The notes under the pieces were generated by a model. It saw nothing but the letters and a program-made list of their open reading frames with translations, was not told where the DNA came from and did no database searches. The position numbers and the translations under genes were made by a program. Positions 1 to 5,589 of a DNA stretch of 9,922 nucleotides are shown here, piece after piece. Numbering within the stretch: position 1 is the first letter of the stretch; the number at the start of each line of letters is the position of its first letter. The DNA is from JADGHQ01 sp045805385 (lineage in GTDB: Bacteria > Actinomycetota > Thermoleophilia > Solirubrobacterales > Thermoleophilaceae): the NCBI GenBank assembly GCA_045805385.1, contig JBJMLG010000183.1:1-9922 (forward strand), in the 5' to 3' direction.

Positions 1-255
1 CGAGCCGTCGGTGACGGGCCGGAAGAAGGTCGTGTTGTTGGAGCTGCCCATGGCGATGTTGCCCTCGCCGGCGACCGCCTGGAACGTCGCGGCGGACGAC
101 AGGGATTCGGCGAGCGAGGCGTAGGCGCCGCCGTGAACGAGGCCGAACGGCTGGCGCACCCTGTCGGTCACGTCGAAGCGCGCGCGGGCGGTGCCGTCGC
201 CGATCTCGACGACCTCGAAGCCGAGGGTGCCGTCGAGCGTGTCCTCCCACCGCAT
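1..255 (-). CDS. PaaI/YdiI-type hotdog-fold thioesterase (C-terminus cut by window edge)
   Basis: Predicted cytoplasmic acyl-CoA (or aryl-CoA) thioesterase of the hotdog fold. Only the first 85 residues are in the window; the reading frame is open to base 1, so the C-terminal part lies outside. Residues 40-51 read VHGGAYASLAES, the family signature. The Glu of LAES (E50) matches the position of the catalytic Glu in EntH/YdiI-type enzymes, and His41-Gly42-Gly43 form the conserved substrate loop. Residues 75-84 (NTTFFRPVTD) match the strand that follows in this family. The ATG at 255 is chosen because a strong Shine-Dalgarno lies 8 nt upstream. The gene is divergent from the sigma-like membrane protein gene. 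The substrate cannot be told from the sequence; the family assignment is secure, the exact acyl group is not. Confidence 0.9.
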   Translation of the reverse strand, partial: MRWEDTLDGTLGFEVVEIGDGTARARFDVTDRVRQPFGLVHGGAYASLAESLSSAATFQAVAGEGNIAMGSSNNTTFFRPVTDGS

Positions 256-263
256 GCCGTAGG

Positions 264-271
264 CCTCCTCC
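264..271 (-). promoter_or_regulatory. Shine-Dalgarno of the thioesterase gene
   Basis: On the minus strand this reads GGAGGAGG, with 8 nt to the ATG at 255. It is one of the clearest ribosome binding sites in the window and fixes the thioesterase start. Because it lies close to the ATG at 281 on the plus strand, it also argues that the divergent plus-strand gene does not really start at 281. Confidence 0.75.
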
Positions 272-331
272 GGTTCTCTAATGGAGTTCTTACGCGCGGT
301 CACGGCTCGGCACACTACCCTTCCCTGCACG

Positions 332-1396
332 TTGGCCACTTTTGACCGCCTCTCCGCGGAGCAGCGGGCGATCATCGAGCTCGTACTCCAGCGGGGCCAG
401 ACATACGAGGAACTGTCCGGGATGCTGGGCATGCCGCCCTCGCGCGTGCGCGATCTCGCCCGCGAGGCGATGGGCGAGCTCGCTCCTCGCACCGCCGACC
501 GCGTGGATCCCGACTGGCGCGGACAGATCGCCGACTACATGCTCGGCCAGCAGACCGGGCCCGAGTCGACGGCCACCCGCGGCCACCTGAAGCGCTCCGA
601 GCCTGCGCGCGCGTGGGCGCTCTCCTTGCTCGACTCGCTCGAGGACCTCTATCCGAGCGATGCCGCTCCGGAGGTGCCCGAGGCCGACCCGAACGGCGAC
701 CGGCCCGCCCGGCGCGACCTCGGCGGCCGTCTCACCGCCGCGGTCGAGTCGCCTGAGCGCCCGTCGGCGCGGCCCGCCCCGAGGCCGCGGCGCGAGCGTT
801 CGGACGACGGTGGGGCGACCCGCAGCGTCAGGCGCCGCCGGATCCTCGCGGGCGTGATCGGCGCCCTCGTCGTGGCGGGACTGGTGCTGTGGCTCACCGG
901 CGTGTTCGGCAACGACAACGGCGGCAAGAAGAACACCAGCGCCTCGGCCGCTAAGACGCGCCTGGTCAAGGTCGGCACGCTCAAGCCGGCCAGTGGCGGA
1001 AAGGCCGCCGGCGTGGCGGCGATCTTCACGCGCGGCAAGCAGCGCAGCCTAGTGGTGCAGGCCGCGCAGCTGCAGCCCACCGGGTCGAAGAGCGCGTACG
1101 AGGTCTGGCTCTACAACTCGAGCAAGGACACCTTCCCGGTCGGTGCCCAACTCACCGACAAGAACGGCAGCCTCCAGGGCACGGGTCCGATTCCGGCGAA
1201 CTACGCGAAATTCGGCTCGATCGTCCTCTCGCGCGAGAAGATCGGCACCAACCCGAAGGCGCCGTCGAACATCGTGCTGCGAGGCAAGCTCACGACCGTG
1301 CCGGCGAACGCGCAGACCGGGGCGGCGGGTGCGCTCGGCGGCTCGAACACCACGCCGGGCACGACGACGACGCCTGGTTCGACCACCACGCCCTAG
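332..1396 (+). CDS. Membrane protein fusing a sigma-70 region 4-like HTH to an RskA-like anti-sigma domain
   Basis: Predicted single-pass membrane regulator. Numbering from the TTG at 332 (354 aa): residues 1-50 form a helix-turn-helix like sigma-70 region 4 (LSAEQRAIIELVLQRGQTYEEL, then GMPPSRVRDLA). Residues about 68-110 form a helical segment (YMLGQQTGPES, ARAWALSLLDSLEDL). A Pro/Arg-rich linker ending in RRRR follows, then a membrane segment at 171-193. Residues about 208-322 are outside the membrane and resemble the RskA C-terminal domain (YEVWLYNSSKDTFPVG, GSLQG, SIVLSREK). The tail (about 330-354) is Thr/Pro/Gly-rich. No sigma region 2 is present, so it is unlikely to act as a complete sigma factor. 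No Shine-Dalgarno precedes either candidate start. TTG 332 is preferred because it begins the protein at MATFDRLS, just before the HTH, and leaves 76 bp for the divergent promoters; ATG 281 would add 17 unlikely residues. Function is inferred: it may link an envelope signal to transcription. Confidence 0.8.
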   Translation: MATFDRLSAEQRAIIELVLQRGQTYEELSGMLGMPPSRVRDLAREAMGELAPRTADRVDPDWRGQIADYMLGQQTGPESTATRGHLKRSEPARAWALSLLDSLEDLYPSDAAPEVPEADPNGDRPARRDLGGRLTAAVESPERPSARPAPRPRRERSDDGGATRSVRRRRILAGVIGALVVAGLVLWLTGVFGNDNGGKKNTSASAAKTRLVKVGTLKPASGGKAAGVAAIFTRGKQRSLVVQAAQLQPTGSKSAYEVWLYNSSKDTFPVGAQLTDKNGSLQGTGPIPANYAKFGSIVLSREKIGTNPKAPSNIVLRGKLTTVPANAQTGAAGALGGSNTTPGTTTTPGSTTTP

Positions 1397-1421
1397 GCGT
1401 CCAGCCTCACCTGGGCCCGCG

Positions 1422-1437
1422 GACAATCACGATTGTC
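1422..1437. repeat. Short inverted repeat between convergent genes
   Basis: GACAATC and GATTGTC are separated by AC (a 6-bp stem with a 4-nt loop is the realistic fold). It sits where the plus-strand membrane protein gene (ends 1396) meets the minus-strand FAD oxidase gene (stop at 1429-1427), and it includes that stop codon. It could act as a weak bidirectional terminator, but the stem is short and A/T-rich and has no T-run on either side. Confidence 0.25.
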
Positions 1438-3007
1438 GCTCAGGGATCAGCTTGCCTGGGTTCATGATCCCGGCGGGGTCGAGGCGCTCCTTCGCTGCCC
1501 GGAGCACCTCGATCCCCAGCTCACCCACCTCGGCCGGCATCCACGGCAGGTGGTCGCGCCCTATGGCGTGGTGGTGCGTGATCGTGCCGCCGTTCGCGAC
1601 GATCGCGTCGCTGGCGGCCGCCTTGGCTGCCCGCCACTGTTCCAGCTCGTGGCCCTGTTCCTGTCGCCCCAGGAACGTGAAGTACAGCGAAGCGCCTGAC
1701 CGATACAGGTGCGAGACGTGGCACATCACCAGCGGCGCGTGCGCGCGAAGCGCCTCCCGCACGGCTCGGTGCAGGTGCAGCAGGTTCGACCACGTGGTCG
1801 CCGTCTCGAGGGTCTCCACCATCACGCCGAGGTCGAGCAGCTCGTCGCGCAGGTAGGGCGCGGCGTAGCGGTTGCGGACCCACGACCGCCCCGGCCCCGT
1901 GCCCAGTGGCAGCCCGCCGGAACGCTTCAGGATCGCCGAAGCGAATCCCCGCTTCAGTGCCACGTCCCTCTCACTGCCTTCGAAGCCAACGATCACGATG
2001 CAGCCGCCCTCGTGGCCGCGCGCCTTGAGGTACGCCCGGCCGGCGCGGTCCGTTAGCGAGCCGCTCGAGGTGAGCGCCATGTTCAGCCGCGTCTCGTCCT
2101 CGTCCGACAGCCGCGCGACATCGGGGGAAGCGTCCTCCTGCTCCATCGCCCGGAACGCCTCGCACCCTTCCTCGAACGAGCGGAACGACCAGCCCTCGTA
2201 GCGGCGAACCCGAGGCAGAGGCCGCACCATGAACGTCGCCTCGGTGATCACGCCGAGCGTCCCCTCCGAGCCCACCACCAGCTCGCGAAGCGACGGCCCG
2301 GCCGCCGAGGCCGGCACCGTCTTAACCGCGAGATCGCCCGCAGGTGCCGCAAGGCGAACGCCGCGCACGAGCTCGTCGATGCGCCCGTAGCCGGTCGACG
2401 CCTGGCCCGCTGAGCGCGTGGCCACGAAGCCGCCGAGCGTCGCGTACTCGAACGACTGCGGATAGTGCCCGAGCGTGAGGCCGCGGCTCGCGAGCAGCGT
2501 CTCCGCGCGCGGGCCCGTAACCCCAGGCGCGAGCGTGGCGAGCAGCGACTCGCGGTCCACGGACAGAAGCCGGTCGAGCCGGGACAGATCTAGCGTGACC
2601 ACCGCCGAGTGCCCGTCGCGCAGCGGCTCGACCCCGCCCACCACGCTCGTGCCGCCGCCGAACGGCACGACGGCGATCTTCTCGGCGGCGCAAGCGCGCA
2701 GCAGCTCCGCAACCTCCTCGTGGGAGCCCGGATAGGCGACGGCGTCCGGAGCGCTCGAGCCGTCGCCTGACCGGATTCGCACTAGGTCCGGATAGCCCCG
2801 CCCCACCGCGTGGAGCACCCGCGCGTCGCGGTCTGTCCGGAGCTCCCCGGGGAGGCGAACGGGAGCCGGTTCGGAAAGCGCCACCTCCTCCAGCGGCACG
2901 TGCGGCCGCCGCGACCCGTCGATCCCAAGCTGCTCGCGCAGCAGCTCTACGGCGTGCGGCGGCAGGTGGATCGCGTCGCGATCCTCGCCCCACCCCCACC
3001 AGCGCAT
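1427..3007 (-). CDS. FAD-linked oxidase, alkyldihydroxyacetonephosphate synthase-like
   Basis: Predicted flavoenzyme of the VAO/PCMH superfamily with an FAD_binding_4 domain followed by an FAD-linked oxidase C-terminal domain. Numbering from the ATG at 3007 (526 aa): FAD pyrophosphate loop PFGGGTSVVGG at 115-125; flavin contacts in GHYPQSFEYATLGG (180-193) and GSEGTLGVIT (247-256); SHLYRSGASLYFTF at 432-445; a His triplet in THHHAIGRDH (477-486); MNPGKL near the end (515-520). The N-terminal WWGWG, the SHLY segment and the HHH motif are typical of the alkyl-DHAP synthase subgroup, in which the Tyr and His residues take part in acyl/alkyl exchange. Many actinobacterial members have no proven ether-lipid role, so a 2-hydroxy-acid oxidase role is also possible. 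The ATG overlaps the SRPBCC stop (TGATG) and has GGAGAG 8 nt upstream; a GTG at 3010 is an alternative. It is the last gene of the run. Confidence 0.88.
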   Translation of the reverse strand: MRWWGWGEDRDAIHLPPHAVELLREQLGIDGSRRPHVPLEEVALSEPAPVRLPGELRTDRDARVLHAVGRGYPDLVRIRSGDGSSAPDAVAYPGSHEEVAELLRACAAEKIAVVPFGGGTSVVGGVEPLRDGHSAVVTLDLSRLDRLLSVDRESLLATLAPGVTGPRAETLLASRGLTLGHYPQSFEYATLGGFVATRSAGQASTGYGRIDELVRGVRLAAPAGDLAVKTVPASAAGPSLRELVVGSEGTLGVITEATFMVRPLPRVRRYEGWSFRSFEEGCEAFRAMEQEDASPDVARLSDEDETRLNMALTSSGSLTDRAGRAYLKARGHEGGCIVIVGFEGSERDVALKRGFASAILKRSGGLPLGTGPGRSWVRNRYAAPYLRDELLDLGVMVETLETATTWSNLLHLHRAVREALRAHAPLVMCHVSHLYRSGASLYFTFLGRQEQGHELEQWRAAKAAASDAIVANGGTITHHHAIGRDHLPWMPAEVGELGIEVLRAAKERLDPAGIMNPGKLIPERQS

Positions 3008-3450
3008 CACTCGCGCTCTCCGGCGATCTCGTCGAGCCCGTCGAGTGCGCGCTCGATCCGCTTCCGCGCCGCGAACCTGAACATGAAGCCGCCAAAGCGG
3101 TTCATGCCCTTTGGCTTCTCGCTGACGGTGATCTGCACGCGCGTGCCGCCCTCGGCCCGCTCGAGCTCGATCTCGGTGACCGCCTCGGCGAGGATCCGCT
3201 CAAATGGCGAGTCGACCAGCTCCTGGCGCCATACGAGCCGCCGCGGGCGGTCGGCCGACACGCGCGAGAAGTCCGCGCGCACCCCGCGCCCGCTGCGCGA
3301 CTGGAGCACCTTGGTCCAAGCCTTGGGCGTCGCCTCCTCGACGCGCGCCACGTCGGGCCACCAGCGCGGCAGGTGGTGCGGGTCGGCGATCAGCGGCCAG
3401 ATGTCCTCGGGCCGCGCCGCGATCGTGCGCGCGCGGCGGACCGTGGGCAC
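3007..3450 (-). CDS. SRPBCC (START/polyketide-cyclase-like) family protein
   Basis: A 147-residue single-domain protein of the helix-grip (SRPBCC / Polyketide_cyc2) fold, which forms a deep hydrophobic ligand cavity. Visible signs are an N-terminal strand, then ARPEDIWPLIADPHHLPRWWPDV (the typical helix and PRWW turn, about 12-34), alternating strands through residues 45-110, and a long amphipathic C-terminal helix (about 118-144). No signal peptide or membrane segment. It starts at GTG 3450, 2 nt after the apt stop, with GAGG about 10 nt upstream inside the apt end, and its stop overlaps the ATG of the FAD oxidase by one base, so it is probably translationally coupled to both. Ligand and function are unknown. 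The pairing with an alkyl-DHAP-synthase-like oxidase suggests a hydrophobic or lipid-like ligand, but this is inference. Confidence 0.82.
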   Translation of the reverse strand: MPTVRRARTIAARPEDIWPLIADPHHLPRWWPDVARVEEATPKAWTKVLQSRSGRGVRADFSRVSADRPRRLVWRQELVDSPFERILAEAVTEIELERAEGGTRVQITVSEKPKGMNRFGGFMFRFAARKRIERALDGLDEIAGERE

Positions 3451-3452
3451 CG

Positions 3453-4001
3453 CTACTCGTCCTCGTAGGTGATGAGGCTGTGAACGTCGTAGGGCGCGAG
3501 CCGCTCGCGCCCGTGCAGGAACGCCAGCTCGATCACGAACGCGCAGCCCTGGACCTGGGCGCCGGCCTTCTCCACCAGGTCGCAGAGCGCTCGCGCCGTC
3601 CCACCCGTCGCGAGCAGGTCGTCGTGCACCAGCACGCGAGCCCCGCCGGCGAGCGCGTCGCGGTGCACCTCGAGAGCGTCGATGCCGTATTCGAGCACGT
3701 ACTCCACGGAGTTGGTCTCGCGCGGCAGCTTGCCCGGCTTGCGCGCAGGGATGAATCCGGCCCCGATCTGCGCCGCCACCGCCGCGCCGAGGATGAAGCC
3801 GCGCGCCTCGGCGGACACCACGTAGTCCACCTCGAGCCGGCTCGCGTAGCCGGCCAGTTGGTTGATAGCCCGCCGCATCGCGTGCGGGTCGAGCAGCAGC
3901 GGGGTCACATCCTTGAAGACGATCCCCTCCCGCGGGAAGTCGGGGATCTCCATGATGTACTTGCGCAGGTCGGCCTCGCCCGCGCGCTGGGCGTCGGTCA
4001 C
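3453..4001 (-). CDS. apt: Adenine phosphoribosyltransferase
   Basis: Purine salvage enzyme in the cytoplasm: adenine + PRPP gives AMP + diphosphate. The 182 residues match the normal size. The PRPP-binding loop is VLVHDDLLATGGTA (123-136), with the two acidic residues and the GGT turn. Other APT hallmarks are the N-terminal IPDFPREGIVFKDVTPLL (19-36), the SAEARGFILG segment (63-72) and the flexible-loop RKPGKLP (87-93). The GTG start at 4001 overlaps the stop of the MerR gene (GTGA, 4 nt). There is no clear Shine-Dalgarno, so expression probably depends on translational coupling. In many bacteria apt lies by relA or secDF; here it follows the GarA-FtsR pair. Confidence 0.96.
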   Translation of the reverse strand: MTDAQRAGEADLRKYIMEIPDFPREGIVFKDVTPLLLDPHAMRRAINQLAGYASRLEVDYVVSAEARGFILGAAVAAQIGAGFIPARKPGKLPRETNSVEYVLEYGIDALEVHRDALAGGARVLVHDDLLATGGTARALCDLVEKAGAQVQGCAFVIELAFLHGRERLAPYDVHSLITYEDE

Positions 4002-4795
4002 TGCGTGAACTTGCGGAGATCTCGCGCGAGCAGCAGGTACTTCAGGTGGGACACCGTCGCAGCGAGGTTCTCGAGCGCCTCGACCGCCTCCTTGCGCCGC
4101 TCGGGGTTCCGGGACCGGAGCGCCGGCGCCAGGATCTGCTCGAGCAGCGCCGCCTCGCGGTCCGCCGAGGTGCGGAAGACGCGGAGATTGCGGCCGGCGA
4201 CGCCGAAGCGCGACAGCTCCCTCACCGCGCGGATGATCTCGCGTGACGTGTCGTCGTAGAGCATCTCGCCGTCGTGCTTCTCCGGCTTCACGACGCCGTA
4301 CTCCTCGAGCTCACGCACCAGCTTCGCCTCGGCGCCGGTGTCGTCGAGCACGTCGGCGAGCGTGTAGAGAGCGCGACCTTGATCCGCTACGCGCGTGCGG
4401 CGCAGCGTGCGCGGGTCGGGCCCGCCGGTCGGAACGTCGGAGTCGGAGTCGGCACGCCCCGCGGCCAGCTCCTGGCGGATCACCCGCAGCGGCAGGAACT
4501 CGTCGCGCTGCAGTCGCAGGATCGTGCGCAGGCGCGACACATCACCGGGGCTGTACAGGCGATAGCCGCCGGGCGTTCGCCTCGGCGAGAGCAGCTTTTG
4601 GTCCTCCAGGTAACGGATCTTCGAGATCGAGATGTCGGGGAACTCCCGCTCGAGCTGCTTGCACACAGCGCCGATCGTGAGTGACTTTCCAACCGGCGGC
4701 GCGCCCGCGCGCTCGCGCAGGGCCTCGGCGCTCTCGCGCCCGTTCTCGCCGCTTCGCCGTACCGGCGCACGTGTGTGTTCCATATCGGGGCTCAT
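3998..4795 (-). CDS. ftsR: MerR-family transcriptional regulator, FtsR (Rv1828)-like
   Basis: DNA-binding regulator of 265 residues. A flexible N-terminus (1-37) is followed by a MerR winged helix-turn-helix at about 38-108 (LTIGAVCKQLEREFPDISIS, KIRYLEDQKLLSPRRTPGGY, then RLYSPGDVSRL). A second winged-helix-like region spans about 143-205 (LYTLADVLDDTGAEAKLV, GVVKPEKHDG), and the C-terminal helices hold ADREAALLEQILAPALRSRN (211-230). This layout and these segments match mycobacterial Rv1828 and corynebacterial FtsR, a transcriptional activator of ftsZ. No metal-binding Cys of classical MerR proteins is present. The ATG at 4795 overlaps the FHA gene stop by 4 nt (ATGA), with GGAG only 2 nt upstream; ATG 4783 is a plausible alternative with better spacing. 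It follows a GarA-like gene, the same order as garA-Rv1828 in mycobacteria. A role in cell-division control is inferred from the family. Confidence 0.87.
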   Translation of the reverse strand: MSPDMEHTRAPVRRSGENGRESAEALRERAGAPPVGKSLTIGAVCKQLEREFPDISISKIRYLEDQKLLSPRRTPGGYRLYSPGDVSRLRTILRLQRDEFLPLRVIRQELAAGRADSDSDVPTGGPDPRTLRRTRVADQGRALYTLADVLDDTGAEAKLVRELEEYGVVKPEKHDGEMLYDDTSREIIRAVRELSRFGVAGRNLRVFRTSADREAALLEQILAPALRSRNPERRKEAVEALENLAATVSHLKYLLLARDLRKFTQ

Positions 4796-5262
4796 CTCTC
4801 CAGGTAGGTGAGCTTGTATTTGCCGATCTGCAGCTCGTCGCCGTCGACGAGCTTGTGCGACTCGATCCGCCGGCGGTTCACGTACGTGCCGTTGAGGGAT
4901 CCGAGATCGTCGATGTACACGCCGTCGCGGCGACGGACGAGCAGCGCATGGTTGCGGGACACGGTCACGTCGTCGAGGAACACCTCGGCTTCCGGGCTGC
5001 GCCCGATCGCGAGCCTCTCCCCCTTCACGTCGAAGCTCTCTCCGGACCGCCCGCCGCCGGACCGGATCACGAGCGTCGCGCCCTCCGCGCCGACGGGCTC
5101 GACGTCGACTGGGCGAAGCTCGCCCGTCTCGTTGTCGAGCTGGTAGGCGACGGTGGTGTCGCCCGCCTTCTCAGCGGGCACCTTGTCGCCGAGGAAAGCG
5201 CCGCACTTCTGGCAGTAGTTGGCGCCCTCGGCGTTGACGAAGCCGCATTCCGGACAGTGCAT
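4792..5262 (-). CDS. garA: GarA/OdhI-like FHA-domain protein with N-terminal zinc ribbon
   Basis: Predicted cytoplasmic phospho-switch protein of 156 residues. Residues 3-20 form a zinc-ribbon knuckle pair (CPEC and CQKC, cysteines at 3, 6, 17, 20). A short linker carries DTTV (35-38), then an FHA domain spans about 62-156. The FHA core is intact: GRS (87-89), FLDDVTVSRNHA (95-106) and GSLNGTYVN (121-129); these segments are almost those of mycobacterial GarA. In GarA a Thr-Thr pair before the FHA domain is phosphorylated by PknG and PknB, and the protein then binds its own FHA domain and releases 2-oxoglutarate dehydrogenase and glutamate dehydrogenase. The DTTV pair, with an aromatic residue three positions later, sits in the same place. 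The zinc ribbon is an addition relative to GarA. AGGG lies 7 nt before the ATG; the stop overlaps the MerR gene. The same role in 2-oxoglutarate metabolism is inferred, not shown. Confidence 0.88.
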   Translation of the reverse strand: MHCPECGFVNAEGANYCQKCGAFLGDKVPAEKAGDTTVAYQLDNETGELRPVDVEPVGAEGATLVIRSGGGRSGESFDVKGERLAIGRSPEAEVFLDDVTVSRNHALLVRRRDGVYIDDLGSLNGTYVNRRRIESHKLVDGDELQIGKYKLTYLER

Positions 5263-5271
5263 CGCGCTGCC

Positions 5272-5541
5272 CTACTGGCTCGGCTCTTGGTTTCCGCCTT
5301 GAGGGATGCTCTTACCGGCGAGGATGTCGGTGAGCTGCTGCACGTCGGCGCCTGTGATCACGGGCTCCCCCTCCTCGTGCTTCTTCCTGAGCCGGTTCAC
5401 CAGCTCAGCGCGCAGGATGTCGATTTTGCCGTGGAGGATCCTTCGCCGGTAGGAGAGCTCCTGCTCCTCTTCCGTGAGTTCCTCGATCAGATCCTTCAAC
5501 TCCTGATCCGACAGCGCGCCGAGATCGGGAAAGGTCTCCAT
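5272..5541 (-). CDS. rsiG: RsiG-like single-motif c-di-GMP-responsive anti-sigma factor (predicted)
   Basis: Small acidic, helical protein of 89 residues with no Cys and no membrane segment. Residues 12-55 are predicted to be largely a long helix or coiled coil. Within it, E26, S30, R33, H37 and D41 follow the spacing E-x3-S-x2-R-x3-[Q]-x3-D, the c-di-GMP-binding motif of RsiG, with His where the published consensus has Gln. In Streptomyces, RsiG carries two such motifs and, with c-di-GMP, sequesters the sigma factor WhiG. Small RsiG proteins with one motif, which act as homodimers, are known from basal Actinobacteria such as Rubrobacter. This gene has that size and form. The ATG at 5541 has GGGGGAG directly upstream. 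It lies 9 nt before the GarA-like gene and probably heads the operon. The identification rests on the motif and length; a WhiG partner is not in the window. Confidence 0.75.
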   Translation of the reverse strand: METFPDLGALSDQELKDLIEELTEEEQELSYRRRILHGKIDILRAELVNRLRKKHEEGEPVITGADVQQLTDILAGKSIPQGGNQEPSQ

Positions 5542-5573
5542 AGCTCCCCCTGGGATGGATGGGCCGAGCGGCG

Positions 5574-5579
5574 AGTATA
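5574..5579 (-). promoter_or_regulatory. Candidate -10 element upstream of the RsiG-like gene
   Basis: TATACT on the minus strand stands out in very GC-rich DNA and lies 32 nt before the ATG at 5541, giving an expected leader of about 25 nt that includes the Shine-Dalgarno. No good -35 hexamer is found at 16-19 nt spacing, so this could depend on an alternative sigma factor or an activator. It may start transcription of the rsiG-garA-ftsR-apt run independently of proS-pgsA. Confidence 0.3.
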
Positions 5580-5589
5580 GACCAGACGT

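Noticed and set aside
298..303. GTGACC on the minus strand as a -35 element for the thioesterase
   Set aside because: It matches 4 of 6 consensus bases, but the hexamer at proper spacing (TTAGAG) is a poor -10, so the pair is not better than chance.
133..345. Plus-strand 70-codon open frame at the left end
   Set aside because: It overlaps the thioesterase gene, which carries the VHGGAYASLAES signature on the other strand, and has no ribosome site.
332..1396. Plus-strand gene as a complete ECF sigma factor
   Set aside because: No region 2 is present; the HTH is at the very N-terminus and the rest is linker, membrane helix and outer domain.
3204..4259. Plus-strand open frame across apt and the SRPBCC gene
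   Set aside because: It spans the boundaries of two secure minus-strand genes and has Arg/Ala-rich composition without motifs.
3998..4795. MerR gene as a metal- or drug-responsive regulator
   Set aside because: The C-terminal half has a second winged-helix-like region and FtsR-type helices. No metal-binding Cys is present and the gene context is garA, not transport or resistance genes.
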